This document shows positions 40,661 through 54,991 of a stretch of DNA of 64,000 nucleotides, piece after piece. The notes below the pieces were generated by a model that saw nothing but the letters and a program-made list of their open reading frames with translations, was not told where the DNA came from and searched no databases. Source of the DNA: Bugula neritina (taxonomy: Eukaryota > Bryozoa > Gymnolaemata > Cheilostomatida > Bugulidae). Each line of letters starts with the position of its first letter. Position 1 is the first letter of the stretch. The stretch is taken from positions 11,913,722 to 11,977,721 of the forward strand of contig OZ037766.1 in assembly GCA_964035545.1 (NCBI GenBank), given 5' to 3'. The position numbers were made by a program, and so were the translations under genes.

Positions 40661-43600
40661 ATGGAATTTTTTGCGGATTCACTTTTACCTCATAAAAATG
40701 TTGTCATACAATCTGCTGTTGTTAATGAAAAGAGGAGACTGGAGGTTGTCATCAACGGTGAGGTATGTAGGCTACGAACTCAGGTTTACTATCCTTTATA
40801 ACTGTTGGTGCTTGTTTATACCCCCCCCCCTTCCTTGCAGCAAAGTATCTATAAAATTGGTGTTTTGACTGTATGAATAATACCACTGTGTTTACTGGAT
40901 TAGCGTTTTCAACTTCAAAAGTAACTTTTTTACAGTTGAACAAATATATTAACAGTTAACCAGAAAGAAAATCTTTAAAGTAACATGTTATATAGCTAAA
41001 ATCCAAGACAGTTTACTATATTCCCTTTACCAGGTTTAAAGACTAAAAAAGTTAGCTATAGGAATTAGAATAATGAGTTGATGTACAAATAAGAGTACAA
41101 TTATAAAAGTGGTATTCTTTATAGCCTATATAAGAGATAGTCATATACCTTCTGTTTCCTGACTAAAAGTGTAAGAAATATGTATAATAAATTTATAACT
41201 TTCCAATATTTAAACATTTTGCATGTTGCTTGAAAACCAAGATAATTAACTTTTTAAAAACGTGTTAATATTTTATCGAATTCTCCTGCATAAGATAAAG
41301 CTGATTTAGGTTAAAAGTTCTATGAGAAAATGACAATGATAAGGGTTTATTATTATGATTATTACTTTCCATTGCTTTGCAATATTTTGAAGATGCTGCA
41401 GTACCCAGGCGTATGGGTAATACAAAACTGCCAATGTACAGAGTGTTTCAATTCAACACGACTCCGATACTGTTCATCACTAAAAAAACTTGCTTACGGA
41501 GATCTGAACCTGAAGTCTGCAATATTATCAAAGGTTACTATTGTTGCTAACACATATATACTGGTGCAATAAGTAAGCAAAGAACGCCGCAATCTAATCA
41601 ACGACTAAAGTGCATTATGAGTAATTTGTGAGTAAGCGCAAAGTCATGGGTCCGAGCCGAACAAAGGCCATTGGTGATAGTAGGAAGAGCATCCAGTCAT
41701 AATTGCTTCTGTGCCCCATTTAAATAAGTCCTTAGCCCGCTTTAGCAAGAACCTTTTCTATCAGGGTTTTCTCACAGGGATAGTGACTATAAACCCCCGT
41801 GATTTTTTGTGAGTTAATATTCTATTAACATCAGCTTAATTAAAACAGTATAGATCTATTCAGTCTCTGAAAAGAGGAATAATTATACAGGTTTCGTCTT
41901 TCTCCATTAGCTAATATTAGTGGTTATCAGCTGTTATTAGATATAATTTAGTTTTGTTGAAATAAAATTCACTGGTGTGACTTTCAACAGGCACTGGATA
42001 CCTATATTCACTCAATTCACTTGGCTGAGTATGATATATCACAAATTGATTACTTTGCAGTAAAGAAATCTGGTAGAGAGAAATCACACATTTATAGCAA
42101 ATGAACACACATGGATAGTTTTAGCTTCACTAAAACTATATTATTCATATTATGCGGTTGCAAGTTAGTTAGCGCTTGGAGTGAGTGTGCTCATCATAAT
42201 TCAATATATGAAACAAAACTTATTGTAAGTATGGAGTTGTAGCTTTTTCTAGAGAGTTTCAGTAGCAGAAGAAGTTATTTGTGTAATATAGTACACCAAG
42301 AATTCTCACATTAAGCTTAGCAAAAGTTTACAGATCTTTACATGCCTAATGATAGCAAGTTCTGGAGCTGTATCAAGATGGTCCCCCAATGTTCATTTCT
42401 ACAGACAGGAAACAGCGTGAGATGTGAGCACACAGATGGTCACATTACAGAGTTTGATGCTCTCTGGTTATACAACCGAAGGATGACAAAAGGTGGAGCT
42501 AAAGAAAGACAAGCTACCTTGAAAATATCCAGTCCTGTTTCTTGGCCAAACCCCTCCGATATGGTGGTGAAAAGAATAAGTTATAAAGAAGTAAGTTACA
42601 TGCATGGCATCTCTATGAAAAAGTAAATTTATTTGTCATAGAGAAAAACATATTGAATTGAATAAAATATGCCCCCAAGTTAAACGCAGTTACAACAAGT
42701 AAAAGTTGTATCATTATGACGACTTTACTGTGTTTGTTTAAAGGTAACCGAAACATATGAAGGATTTGAAACTTTTGGCAAAAGTATTGTTGAGGATGGA
42801 ATTGTCATCATAACTGAAGCTCCTGATGGTCAAGTTTTTAAAGACTTTATTCAGAAAACTGGGTTGATCAGGACAACTAACTACTATGGGTAACTTATAA
42901 CATATAAAAGTCCCTCATCACCTGTTTCTACTTGCATGGTAAGATATATAACACACAGGTAAAACTTCCTGCATAAATGGATATTTTTATACTAGCTGAG
43001 AACTAGAAACTTACAATTTATTTCCTTTCTGGTAGAATTTAAGTATTTGCTGCACATAAAACACAAACTGTTATCGTTATAGCGAGTTTTGGTATGTCAA
43101 GAGCGAACCTATTCCTAGTAGCATTGCATACACTACATCAGAGCTGGATTTTCATATTGATCAGCCGTATCTCTACAATGACCTGAATGTAAGTGACCAC
43201 TAGCCTAAATATAGGCCTTGCAGTATATGCTTTCTATTAAAAGTAGGTAATGGAGGTAATGGAGTTATGTTTCAATAACCCAACTTAAATGAATTTATCA
43301 GGGTATGTATTAGTGAGAATACAGATTTAATAATGTCGAAATTGATATTACAGCTACATGTATTTTGGTAAATTGTATGGCTGAAATAAATCAGTAGCTT
43401 AAACTGGTTCCTAATTGTAAACAACATTAGTGCTGTTACCAACGAGATGCCAATTGTTGATGTTGCTGATTTAAATTGATTGAACATACACTTTGAAGAT
43501 AATGGATCATAGCCAAGAAACTCTGTAAATATCATCATATGACATAATAGAAATTTTCCACGTTAATAATTATTAGAATTCATATTACTATGTTTAAATA

Positions 43601-45734
43601 TACAACGCATAAAAACCAGAAGATGTTTAACATTGACTAATAATATAATGTATGTTAGTATGCAGATAAATGCCAGATAAAAATAGTAGCGATATATAAT
43701 GTGTTTTTCAAGATGTTTGGGGTTAGAAAAATAAGCAAATACATAGCTTCAAAATTTTACACAATGTACAATAATTCCAACAAAAAAGAAAAGCCATAAG
43801 CCAATAAATGACAGTTTTAAAGTGTGGTAACTTTAAACTACCTGATTTAGACAATACAAGTCCTTTAAAAACCTGTGGTTAAAATTTCTTGGTTTAAATT
43901 AGGAACCTTGCATTTTCACGGTCATAGCAAATGCATTTTTCAAACTGTTGCAAAATAAACTGTATATCAAATTTTGCTCATTGAACTTTCATCATGATGT
44001 ACTTCCAATTTTCTTAATCATGCAGGTTGTAGATATACAATTTGAAAATATATAATACCATATGGTTTAAGTAATTTAGATCATGTGATTACTAATGCTA
44101 ACTTGTAGATTCAAGTTCTACACTTTATTAACCAAGTTACAGTTGGAGGAGAGAACATAATGTCTGATGCAGTGAAAGCTGCTAACATTTTAAAGGAGAG
44201 GAACCCAGAATACTACCATGCTTTGACAACCACTGAGTTTGTCTACGAGGATCTTGTAGCTCATGAAACTCACAGTCCACAGTTTTTCCTTATGAAGTCA
44301 ACACCTGTTATAAAGTACTGCTCTTATTGCTGCTTGAATATTTAAAACAACAGACCCTTTTCCAATGGCCTTGCTACTCAATCTATAATTAATTGTTGTC
44401 TCCCCTTAGCACATATGAAATTTGACCTCATAACATAGAGCAGTCTCATTAAAAATGACCGCCAGCACACCAACTAAATTAATGGAGTTATACCTTAGCC
44501 GTTTCTGCAGCTTAATAAGGAAATGACCACAAAATATGTTCACAATTACTCTTTCCAAAACTGAATACCTATGAAAAAATATTTAAGTTGCAAAATTTAT
44601 AGAATTACTAAAATGTGTGCTACTACCAACACACTTATCTCCCAGAAATTTTTTTAACTATATAGCATAGTTTTGAATTTATGTAGCAATAAAGCTTCAA
44701 ACTTTTAATGAAACTGCTCTGTGTAACAATGTTCAAGTATGTACCTGATGAGGGGGGCACAACTCTCAATTCCAAATTAAGTATCATGAAAATTAGAAAA
44801 GGTTCTACTATCCAATTTGGTAATCTGAAGTTATATTGCTATTTATTATGACACAAGAGTTAATGTCTGCTCTAATAGTATACATAACATAACTTTTGAA
44901 TTTTCTTATAATCGCAGTTTAGATGAAAATGGAGAACCAAAAGCCATAAAATGGAGTCATTCATGTAGAAGCAGCTTTTTCAATGGTTTACCAGAGCAAT
45001 ATGAGCTCTTAATGAAGGCTGCCCAGGAGTACCACAAGATACTGTATGAATTTGCAATAGAGATAAAGAATCAGCCAGGTGATGAAATAGGATGTACTCC
45101 ATCAACCATACATACTTTTGATTTAAGAGTGGTTCCCCAAAACATTGTAAGTATCAAGTCCTAGGAATCTGTGATCAATCCTTCTAACAACTCTCACATG
45201 TGGAGGAAGATTATTCTGATGTTAAGAAGTTAGTTCTATAGCTCCAAACTTTTAAGACTTTTGTGATTCACGATGCCTTTTAAATACTTGGGACTTTGCT
45301 TATTTGGAAACTATCCTTTGTAACGTAAATAAGCTCACATTTGCATTACTTGAATATTTATCTAAACTATTAACCTGCAAAAACTATTGCTATAAGTGCA
45401 ACATACTATCCAATTAATGACTTTATTCTAGACTAAAATTAGCAAAATATATTGCCAATCTAGACAGTTAAATAGCCTCTTGGTTGTAGTATATAGCCTA
45501 CAATCACAAACTTACTTATCTTACTAAATTGTCAACATTTTCTACTAAACATTAAATTCACTTCTTCTGGTGACAGGAGATATCATGGTATTCGACAATA
45601 GAAGGCTAGTTCATGGCAGAAAAGCTTTTAGAACTGACGAGCCAAGACTGATTGAAGGCTGGTACTTTGACTGGGATATGCTGTATTCTTACTTGAGGGT
45701 GGCCATGATGAAGAAGAAGAAAGTTGAACCATAG
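40661..45734 (+). CDS. Gamma-butyrobetaine-dioxygenase-like 2OG oxygenase, copy C
   Basis: Exons: 40661-40762, 41393-41533, 42405-42590, 42744-42889, 43083-43188, 44109-44314, 44918-45078, 45577-45734; 401 residues. Exons 2-8 equal copy B in length. The start is nine codons shorter than in A and B because no upstream in-frame ATG exists before a stop. The zinc cysteines stay (QNCQCTEC), but the preceding Arg of the WVRQNC motif is Ile. The HxD motif is FHIDQPYL, the distal His is in LVHGRKAF, and LIEGWYFDWDML is intact. Changes not seen in B include TTNYYG for TANHYG and EPIPSSIAYTT for EPNPTNFAYTT, so C is diverging faster near the substrate pocket. No stop or frameshift was found. The 5' flank differs from B right up to the start codon, so the promoter is probably not shared. 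Confidence 0.9.
41620..41815 (+). mobile_element. SINE family 1, copy 4
   Basis: B-box-like TGGGTCCGAGCCG, body GATAGTAGGAAGAGCATCC, and tail CAGGGTTTTCTCACAGGGA then GACTATAAAC. It lies in intron 2 of dioxygenase copy C and is absent from the copy B intron 2. Confidence 0.8.
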
Positions 45735-46304
45735 TTTGGACAACTCCAAAGAACAACCGAACCCATCACCAAAAATGGAGAATGAAACAGAATAACGCTA
45801 AAATAAACTTATGGTCAAATTGAAATGCTTTTTTAGCATAGTTAAATTTTAATAACTCTTTCATGATGTTTGCTGTTAGCAGGTGCTTAAATGAAAAATA
45901 ATAAAATTAATAACTGAGCCTAATTATTAACACAGTTTGCTAATATCGATTTTAAATGCTATGCAAACAATATAATAAACTTTCTTAATAATAAATCAAA
46001 GTATTTTTAATTAAAATCTAAGCAAATTACAAATAATTAACTGATTATATCAGCTACATAAATTCACTGATGCCACTGCATTCATAACTCAACTCTGCAC
46101 CTACTAGACTATGTGTAATCTAAACTGTGTGCACAGAACTACAGACCTAATGGTAATTTAAAGATAGCTTATATTACTATTACTCCAAAATAATTATTTG
46201 AACAAATTGAAGTCATAATCATTAGAAGTGTTGTATCACTGTACACAATGATCCTGACAAGTAGGATGAAAGTATCACGTTTAGAAGCTTGATCCACATA
46301 CCTT
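45735..46304 (+). repeat. 3'-flank duplicate, copy C side
   Basis: Homologue of 38768-39379, with a deletion of about 40 bp near 45828 relative to the B side. After 46304 the two flanks are unrelated. The rest, 46305-47032, is AT-rich with no recognised feature. Confidence 0.9.
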
Positions 46305-47032
46305 ACCAAATCCCTTTACCATCAAAAATTATTCGTAATAATGTGATGCTTTCAAGTATTTTAAAACTTTTCAATATTAGCAAATAGGTTTTAAACATTG
46401 GTTGGCGTGAGACAAAGTAAATGGATAACAATGCAGCTGTTAATATTGCTTTTAAACAGCACTGTTGAAGTGCTGACTAACAAAGAAGTTGCAAAGTATA
46501 AAAAAATACTACCCATAGTGTTGTGTGTAAACATGTAGTCCATAAATAATTGCACTAATCATTAAACCATTGATAGCTGTACTGCTGCGACACAACTCAA
46601 GTTTTTGCTAAAATGTGCATGTATAAGATTTGGACACATAATTTTCTTGAATCTAGATAAGTCTTTGAACAAAGTTAATCAAACTCAGCACATTAACTGG
46701 ATTTCAGTTCAGTTATGAGCATAAACAAGGATGTGGCAACTTTGCAAGTGAAACAACTAACATTAATTCCAGCTGTGAAATAAAATGAGGATTTCAGAGA
46801 GTTGGGGCAACTTTTTAATCATGCAAATATACAATGTTGCATAACAAACAATTATCAATTTATATTTAGTAATATAAAAATAAAATAGTTGATGATGTCG
46901 ACAAAAATCTTTAAAACATTAACATATTATTGCTGGAGTTATCATTTGTTATGCCCAATTTGTTATAATCCACTCAAAACTCGCATATAATACATGACAC
47001 AACATTCTTTACACAAATATGCAAGTAATCCC

Positions 47033-49089
47033 TCACTCGTCTGAATCGCCATCTGCTTCCGGTTCATTCGTATCACCAGCCACCACACATTTTAAATCTC
47101 TCTCCCGTTTTCCTGCAAATACAATTGCTATTAAATACTTTTGTTTGCCCAAAATATGAAGAAATCTTTAATAATAGAAACAGTAATTTACACTGGTGTT
47201 CTCCGTAGATTAAGCTCCTAATAGACATAGTGCTCAGCTGCTCTTCTAATAATAGCAAAAATGGTGAGCAATTGTGAGTGAATTTGCTGACAAAGTCTGT
47301 TTGTTTACATTGCACATGATTGTGACATTGATTAGGTTAAAACTCTAGGAATTAAATAAACTATAAAAAAAACTTTCATTGCCTACACAAATGATCCAAT
47401 CATGTTGTAGAAAGTACTCTGCTATACTTGTAACATAATATAACTGAAGCATAATATAAGAGCACAACTACAAGCTTTGAGCAGTATTAGATAATAGTAC
47501 CTAGGCTTCCATAGTGAATGCGCAACTTCTTTGAGTAAAGTTTCAAGCTTATTTACAGTCTTGCTACTCAAGAGTGCAAAAATTATTAAGCAAAAAACAG
47601 CTGTAAGTTTTGTAGCAAAAAACGGTCACCAATTGGAGTTATATCTGAGTTAAGAAACAAGACTATTAGTTGTATAAGGTTCCATTAACAAATCTTGTAT
47701 CAACTCAATTGAACGCAAAAAAAGATTGCATAGCAATAGGAGAAAACTGACTATATTCCTAGCAACTAATAGCACTGTAAAACATCAAAAGTTGCTACCA
47801 TTAGCCTGGAGGTTTTACAGATTATTTGAAAGAAAAAGAGTTTAATATATGCTAATAGAAAATACTTCTTTCTCGTTCTGGTAAAGCTTTCAGTTCAGCT
47901 TGCATTTCCTGCTTCCTGTGATTTTCTTCTTCTACTGTCAAAGTAGACCTACAATTACACGTTTTAACCATTGCTTATTCACATGGCAAACACAGAAATG
48001 TCTGTAGAGAAGCAATCCAATATAGAGAAAAAGTGCAAAAATTGTAGAACCCCAAATCTTCTGCATATATTTACATAAATATTGTGCCAGGGAGATAAAC
48101 CTGGCTGTTTGCCAATATTTTACTGAAAGTATACGTTAGCTTTTTGCAGTTTGTTCAGCTATTTTTTGGCTTTTTTTTATTTGTTTTTTTGGCTGGTACA
48201 TGAAACTCTTTAGTTTGTATTATGATTGTTAGTAGTTTCACTTGCCAGGAAAAGGTTGCTATAATTTTGAAGTTTTTTATTTTTGTTGATATTAAATATT
48301 TGAAAGTTACTTATGTATACATTTTTGTACAGCATGTAACTGTTTTCTTATATAGAGTACAAGACAAAGAATGAGCAATAAATCTGGAAATTAAGGATAT
48401 TGTTTTAGGCTTGTTGCTATTCAATTCACTAAACCATTCCTGGCACAAATATTTACAAGAAAATTCTGGAGGTTAAAAGTTACAATACATTAATCACTAA
48501 CATAGGGTTAAATAGAGAAAACTTACTTGGCTACCAATTCTCTTGGCTGTACACACTTGACACAGACTCCTAAATCTGAGCCACAAGGTTCACACACAGC
48601 AGTGTAAGCCCTTTTTACAGTTTTCTGGTCACACTTTACACTAGACAAGTAAAGTTGTGCTGACATATATTATGTATTCTATTTACTGTACTAAAAAACA
48701 GGCACACATGCATGTATGTGTACATTTTACATATATGCACAAATTAAAATATATCAACGGGTACACTGCATGTAAAACTAATTGAAATTTGATTATTACT
48801 CGACATAATTACACATATATATGCATGTGCACATCTAGATGTTAATAGGACATCGTATGTAAGTAATGATACCAACTTACCATTTCTTAGGAGCTGCCAA
48901 GGGTTTATACTTTTTATACTTGATTCTCCATTCGATTTGATCTTTGCATCTAGTACAAACTCCATATATTTCCAAATCATTAAGCATTTTTACTAGCCCA
49001 GTAGTGTCGTGCATGCTATTCTTGAAAGCGTGAGAATTTTTATGTTTTTGCGACCGTGTCCGTTGACAGTTCCCTCGCTGACTACTCAT
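47033..49089 (-). CDS. C9orf85: C9orf85-like zinc-ribbon protein
   Basis: Conserved eukaryotic protein of unknown molecular role. Exons in reading order: 49089-48881, 48640-48527, 47949-47876, 47112-47033; phases close to 158 residues (human about 179). It begins MSSQRGNCQRTRSQKHKN, the family hallmark, then FKN near 22-24. Four CxxC pairs lie at 45/48, 70/73, 86/89 and 96/99, expected to form two zinc-binding ribbons, with EWRIKYKKYKPL between the first two. The C-terminal third is charged: a Glu/Lys/Arg-rich helix-like segment (about 109-130) and an acidic tail ending DGDSDE. The family N-terminus and CxxC spacing make the identification firm. Nothing broken was seen. The gene stands alone on the minus strand between the dioxygenases and the DUF704x-like gene. 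Confidence 0.93.
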
Positions 49090-51848
49090 TATCAATTGAA
49101 AAGTTGTCCTAAAATATAAAATTGCTCTAGTAAAATTCTAAAAAGGTATTATATTTGAGATCAATAGGCAATTGTTTCAAGGGGTTTAAAACACTTTTAA
49201 TGAAAAAATTGTTTATTAGCCAAGGTTTAATGATAAAAGATATATAAATAGACATACTTCCATCAACAACTAACAATCTTTTTGACAACTAGTATTTTTG
49301 CATCATATTTGAAAGCTTGTTAAATGTAATGATGTCAATCAAACACATATTACAATTATAACTATAAAGATACATCTGAAAAATATAGAAAGGCAAAATG
49401 TTTAATATGGACATTATCGAAAAGTTTATGTTCACACACTAGGAGATGTATGGTTGCACAGGATAAATTTTATGAAGTTATTATTGAACAGATAACTCTC
49501 CAATAGCTTAACTTTTCACATAAGTTTTAACTATAATAATTACATATTACTAATTGTAATACTAATAATAATATAAATATATGAAAGATAACGTTAATAC
49601 TAATAGTACTAATTATAGTAATACTTATACTAATAGTAATAGCCGCAATAATAAAGTGATAACCCATAGGCATTGGGGATGATTGACAATAGTGGTAGCC
49701 AATACTGTAACTAAAAGTAAATAGTCAAAGTCAAACTCAGTAGACATATACTTATAGTCAATTACAATAGTCAACACTCAAAGTCCATAGCCCATAAGGC
49801 TAAGCAGCCATCACTCAGTCATGATTCAAGCCAATCACTCCAAGTCTAACTGATCGGACTCTAATCACAGTGACAATCAAAATAACAATGCGAAACTGAA
49901 AGTGAAAGTAAACATGATAATTATGAAAATAGAATTAAGATTTAAATGCGTTACACTTACAAAGTGAAAGTTCAAGTTGTAAATGTATCACTTAGTTTAT
50001 AGTTATGACTATCAAAACCAAATAAAATATTTAAAATTTACATAATCATATTCATATTGATATTTAATTTTATATTACATTAGTGATTAGCTAAAAACTA
50101 TTCTTTACACAGCTTCAGCATCAAACTAAAATAAAAATAAAAACTACTCAAAAGATTTTTTTGTATTAAATTCAAAGATAAACTTCTAGTTCTATTGACT
50201 ATTACATTACTCATTAGTCATCACTCATTAGAGTCATTACTCATTAGACTTTCATTCATTTCTGAATTTCTATGAAACAGATGTGACACACCGGATATTT
50301 AAAATAAAATAATGAGCTGGACTCACTTAAAAATAGGGGCTGAAAACTTTTCACACGAGATGATAACTTCAAATTTTAACCAGTTCAATTTCATGATGTC
50401 TACAAATTAAACTAATGTTAAATATTATGTCGGTACATTATCAGCTAATTTTAATGTTATTATCATTTGATCTTCTGGTAGAAAGTCTAAAGATAAGTTC
50501 AGTTTTAATAGACTCAAGTTCAACTGCAAAATGCATGTTTCTGAAAAATAGTTGCATGGGCAGCTTTAGCTATGCTGCATTATTTTCTTTGATATATTTC
50601 AACTTATTGACTTGGAGTTTATTTTCAAATTCAGATGTTTGACATTTGAAGTACCTATTAGAGTTGTTGGAAACCTTTGATTGGTCAGGTTTCATGTGTT
50701 TAGAACTCACCTCTATGAAACAGAAAATATATGGTAGTTTTTATTGATCCAAACCTCAATTGAAAAGCACAGACTTTACAGTTGACTAATCTAAGTATGT
50801 GATCGCAATTATAATTGTGCCTTCAGATTATAAGTAATTTAAATACCTGCTATATTTAGACAAGTGTTACCAAAAACGACTTTTAGCAATGTAGCTGTGC
50901 ATGGATAAAAAAATAATGATCATTAGAATTTCAAATATGTGATGTGCAAACCAAACTTAGTAGAATAACCAGATTTCAATTTTCCAATATTTTGTATTCA
51001 ACTCTACAGATGTTTTTTTTTCTAAAATTATATAAACTCTTGCAATACATTTAGTTGTTTAATTTTATATAATACAAAAAGCCTAATTAAAATGGTTGCT
51101 GTAACATTACAAGGACTTGGGGGCTAGGCCAGACTCTAGTATTATAATATATTTTTGAAACTATTCAACACTTAAAACTAGCATGTTATACTACAAGATA
51201 AAATATACAATTTTGCATTAAAATACTGTCATAATTGTTGTTTATGCTTATAAGTTGTTGCAGGAAAATGGTATAAACTGAATAGTTTCACCCATTTGCA
51301 CTTAAGGATTATTAAAATAGCCCCCCCCCCCCCAATTTCATAGTACAGACATACAACATTGCACTTAAAAACCGGATTTTACCATTATGAAGATCTCTCA
51401 CTCTTTATGTTCCCTTCATCAAATTTTCACAAACACAGAATAAAATGAATATCGCTTAAAAATCCTTTAAAGAACATGGGAAACAATAAAACAAAGAGCT
51501 GTTGGAGTAAGAAAATATATTATTTTTCAAATATGGAATGCATTAATGACAATGGAATTGAATATTGTAAATTAAGCTTTTTCAAAATTGTAAACAAATT
51601 GTAAAATTTGGAATGCATGGTAGGCTCACTACTAGTAAATATATACAATGGAATGATGTACATTAAATACAATTAAGTGATTAAGTAATTCCACTTAAAC
51701 AAAAATTTTAAACTGGAATGGAAAATATGCATAATAACATATAAATACAAAAAAAGCAGAGACAAAGGTATTGTAGAAATTGTTATTAATAAGATGTTAG
51801 TGAATGGTAAGAACTATACTGCTACTAGGGCTGCAGTATACACAATGT
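49090..51848. other. Intergenic region with a degenerate simple-sequence island
   Basis: From about 49550 to 49930 the sequence is AATACTAATAGTAC-like simple DNA that grades into less regular words (CACTCAGTCATG, ACTGATCGGACTC). A 12-base C-run lies near 51321. No exon was recognised; the 3' UTR of the next gene lies left of 51849. Confidence 0.6.
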
Positions 51849-54800
51849 TTATGCTAGCAGTATTTTGGTTACGGCTGACAATGTGATCAGCATAATCAAC
51901 AGATAAATGCTGACCACCGACTTAGTGGAGGCACTAAGTATATACACTGTTGATGCTCTCATATACGAATCTCTGCCATCCAAGAACTTCTGTGGACAGT
52001 CATCAACTGAAAGATACAACGCATGTTATAATATGCACCTAAAATGTGGAAGATAATATGCTAAAATCTCTACATTCTCTCATGGCTATACCTTCATTAG
52101 CCTGAATCGAAACAGTAATTTTAGAGGTTACAAATAACCTTTTCGAATAGGCTGAATGAATACAATTCACGACGACACCCAATGACTATAAAAAATAAGA
52201 GGATGTTACCCTGAACTGAAACAGCTTTGGCTAGTAACAACTTAAAATTATAAGCTTCTTTGTTAAATCTAATTGAAAACTGCTCTAAGTATAAAACACC
52301 AGTTTCATGAGATTTTTTGCATTGGGAGTTGTCTTACTTGGGATCAACACAAATTAGAATAAAAATCTCGCTAACAAATGGTATTTGGTGCTGCAAAACT
52401 GCTTAGCATAAAACAATTTAGCTTTATCATTATTAAAGTTTTTTGCTTGCAAATTTTGGATAATTCTTATTAAAGTTTCTCGACCAATCATTTACAATTG
52501 AAAAAACATAGTTGGTAACCTTCATCATTACTTTTCATTCATAACTGCCAATATCTCGTTTTGGAAAAAGGAATGTTTTTGCAATAAACTGAAAAAAAAA
52601 ATATCAATAAGATTTTTTTCCTTGCAGCAGGTTGTATGCATGTATGTCCATAGCCAGTGAGTAATTTGCAGTAAAAAGGACCAGTTTGTCATTAAATGGT
52701 GTAACTTCAACATAAAAACAAAAACTACACATCAATAATCACTTACACTCTCTCTCATTTTCATGAAGATCAAGACGGAGGCTAGCCCCTTCAGCTTCTG
52801 AGTAGCTTCGGGGAGTTTGATTAGGTCCACAAGCCGCCCTCAATGCCCGAGACATACGGATGTCTTTCCAACCAAGCCGTTCATACACCCAGCATCGGAA
52901 TATAGCCACAGAATCTTCCGTATCATACGTGACAAGGTAGGAGAGCTGATTCTCCTGCCAGTAACCTACACACTGCAGGTAGTTGTCAGGCTCATCTACA
53001 AACGGCATGTCAAGAATAATTGGAAACACATAAAACAGAATTTACATAAAACACTCATATTACATGCCAGCAAATGCTACTAGCGCAGAATTTGATGCTA
53101 AAAATATTAGTTTAAGCGCGATGCATGGTGATTGGTAAGCTGAAACTATATCATCCATTAAGCTGACAGATTCATATAACACTGAACTTCCAGACCCCAG
53201 CAAGGCCCTGGCAAACACAGCGATAACTCACCATACTCTCCAATAGGTCTTCCAACATGGTCAACTGTAGCACATCTCTCCGTATCCAAATTAATGGTCT
53301 TTGGGTTTACTGAACAGACCTACATCAAGTCAAAGTTTAAATTGTTAATTTAATTAAAGTAATAAAAGGGATGCCAACAATAATACTACAACTAGAGTAC
53401 ATTTCGGCCTCAATTTGACCGACATATACGTACCTTGAACTCTGACTCAACATTATCACACTGATAGGCAACGCGGGGACGCTCTGTAACACCTCTAATC
53501 TTTGTTCTATACTTAAAGTCTTGTTCACCAATCTGTGTGAAGTTGTATATCCCACCAATAGGACACTCAACTGGTGCTGGGGGATTCACTGTATAATATA
53601 CACATGTGATATGTGAATTATAAAGAAAGCAAACATAAAAAATAAATATCAAATAACCCATCATATAATAACTTTAGTATTATATAGAAGTTGTAGTTAT
53701 AATAACATGTGAAGGACATAGTTATAGTATATGGAGGGACTCATGATATACAATTACTATTCATGATGTAAATTTTAACATAAATTCATATAGTATGTGA
53801 TACTTTTTAAGAACAGCATATAATATAAATTATGATATGAAACATTGGTGTTGGGAAAATTGAAAAAACTCATGGCAAATATTTTAGACAAAGTTCATAA
53901 CCAAATAGCAAAGAGTTTATACATATAACTTATGATTGACACTTACATATAAATGTTTGGTAAACGTAATTCAAATTTTCCGTTCGACTGACAGTAAAGG
54001 CGGACCAGCTACAAGCTAACTTGAACATCTGTTGTCTGCTCTCCTCAGTTTCTGTCATACTCTGATCCACACGGTAAGGTTTACCTAATGAATACACACT
54101 AATGTACTTTTAAAGTACACTGCGGATAAGCACTGCTAAACCAATCACATCAAGTTTACACACACTCATGCAGAACTATAGATAAAACACACACAATTTT
54201 GATATAAAAACTCATTATTAAAAAAGCTTTACCCATTCTAAATCTGATGATATTTTGATGTCGTGGGAGAAACTCAAAGCAGACATAGTCCACTTCACAT
54301 CTTCCCTGTGTGACCTGCTTCATCAGAAATCTAGTGTCCCTAGTCTGCTGACACGAGTAGAATGTATCCACCTAAGGGAATATACAAGGTCTAATTATAG
54401 CACACTGACACTATGCAGAGAACATAATTATTATACATGAAAAATGGTAAGAAAAATTCACAGAGAAAGAGTGAGAAAGAGTTTATACCGTGTGAGTATG
54501 CGCACGGCGTTTATAATACTAGTATCTAAAAGAACTACTATTGCAAAAAATACATAAAATATAAATATTTCAAAATGAGTTCAAAGTCTACCCTCACACA
54601 ATATTGTCCTAGTAGCCTCTAGCTAAGGACTCTTACCGAGGTAAATGTTGTGTACTTGGTGTTAAACTGAATGTGTGTTGCATTGATAGTAACGTGAGAG
54701 TCAAACTCTGAAGAAGTGAACCAGGTTCCAGAGAAGTTCTGAGGCAGCATACAAGCAGGTTGTAGCAACTCTACTTGCTGATTGGTCAAAGCTAAAATAT

Positions 54801-54944
54801 GATAAATGAGCATACTATTCAAGTAACGCTATTTACTACCGTGTGTAGGCTATACATGAAAGTACATAAAATTTGAATCAAGAAATCATGAAGACATGCA
54901 TTATATTTATTAGAGTATAGACCATGGGTAAATAATATCACTCA

Positions 54945-54991
<47 letters not shown>

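Noticed and set aside
44742-44770. CTGATGAGGGGGGCAC, resembling the start of a hammerhead core
   Set aside because: No complementary C-run, no GAAA and no closing stem follow, so it cannot form the ribozyme.
54255-54440. Plus-strand open frame over 54.3 kb
   Set aside because: It is the antisense shadow of exon 9 of the DUF704x-like gene, whose phase and splice sites fit the minus strand.
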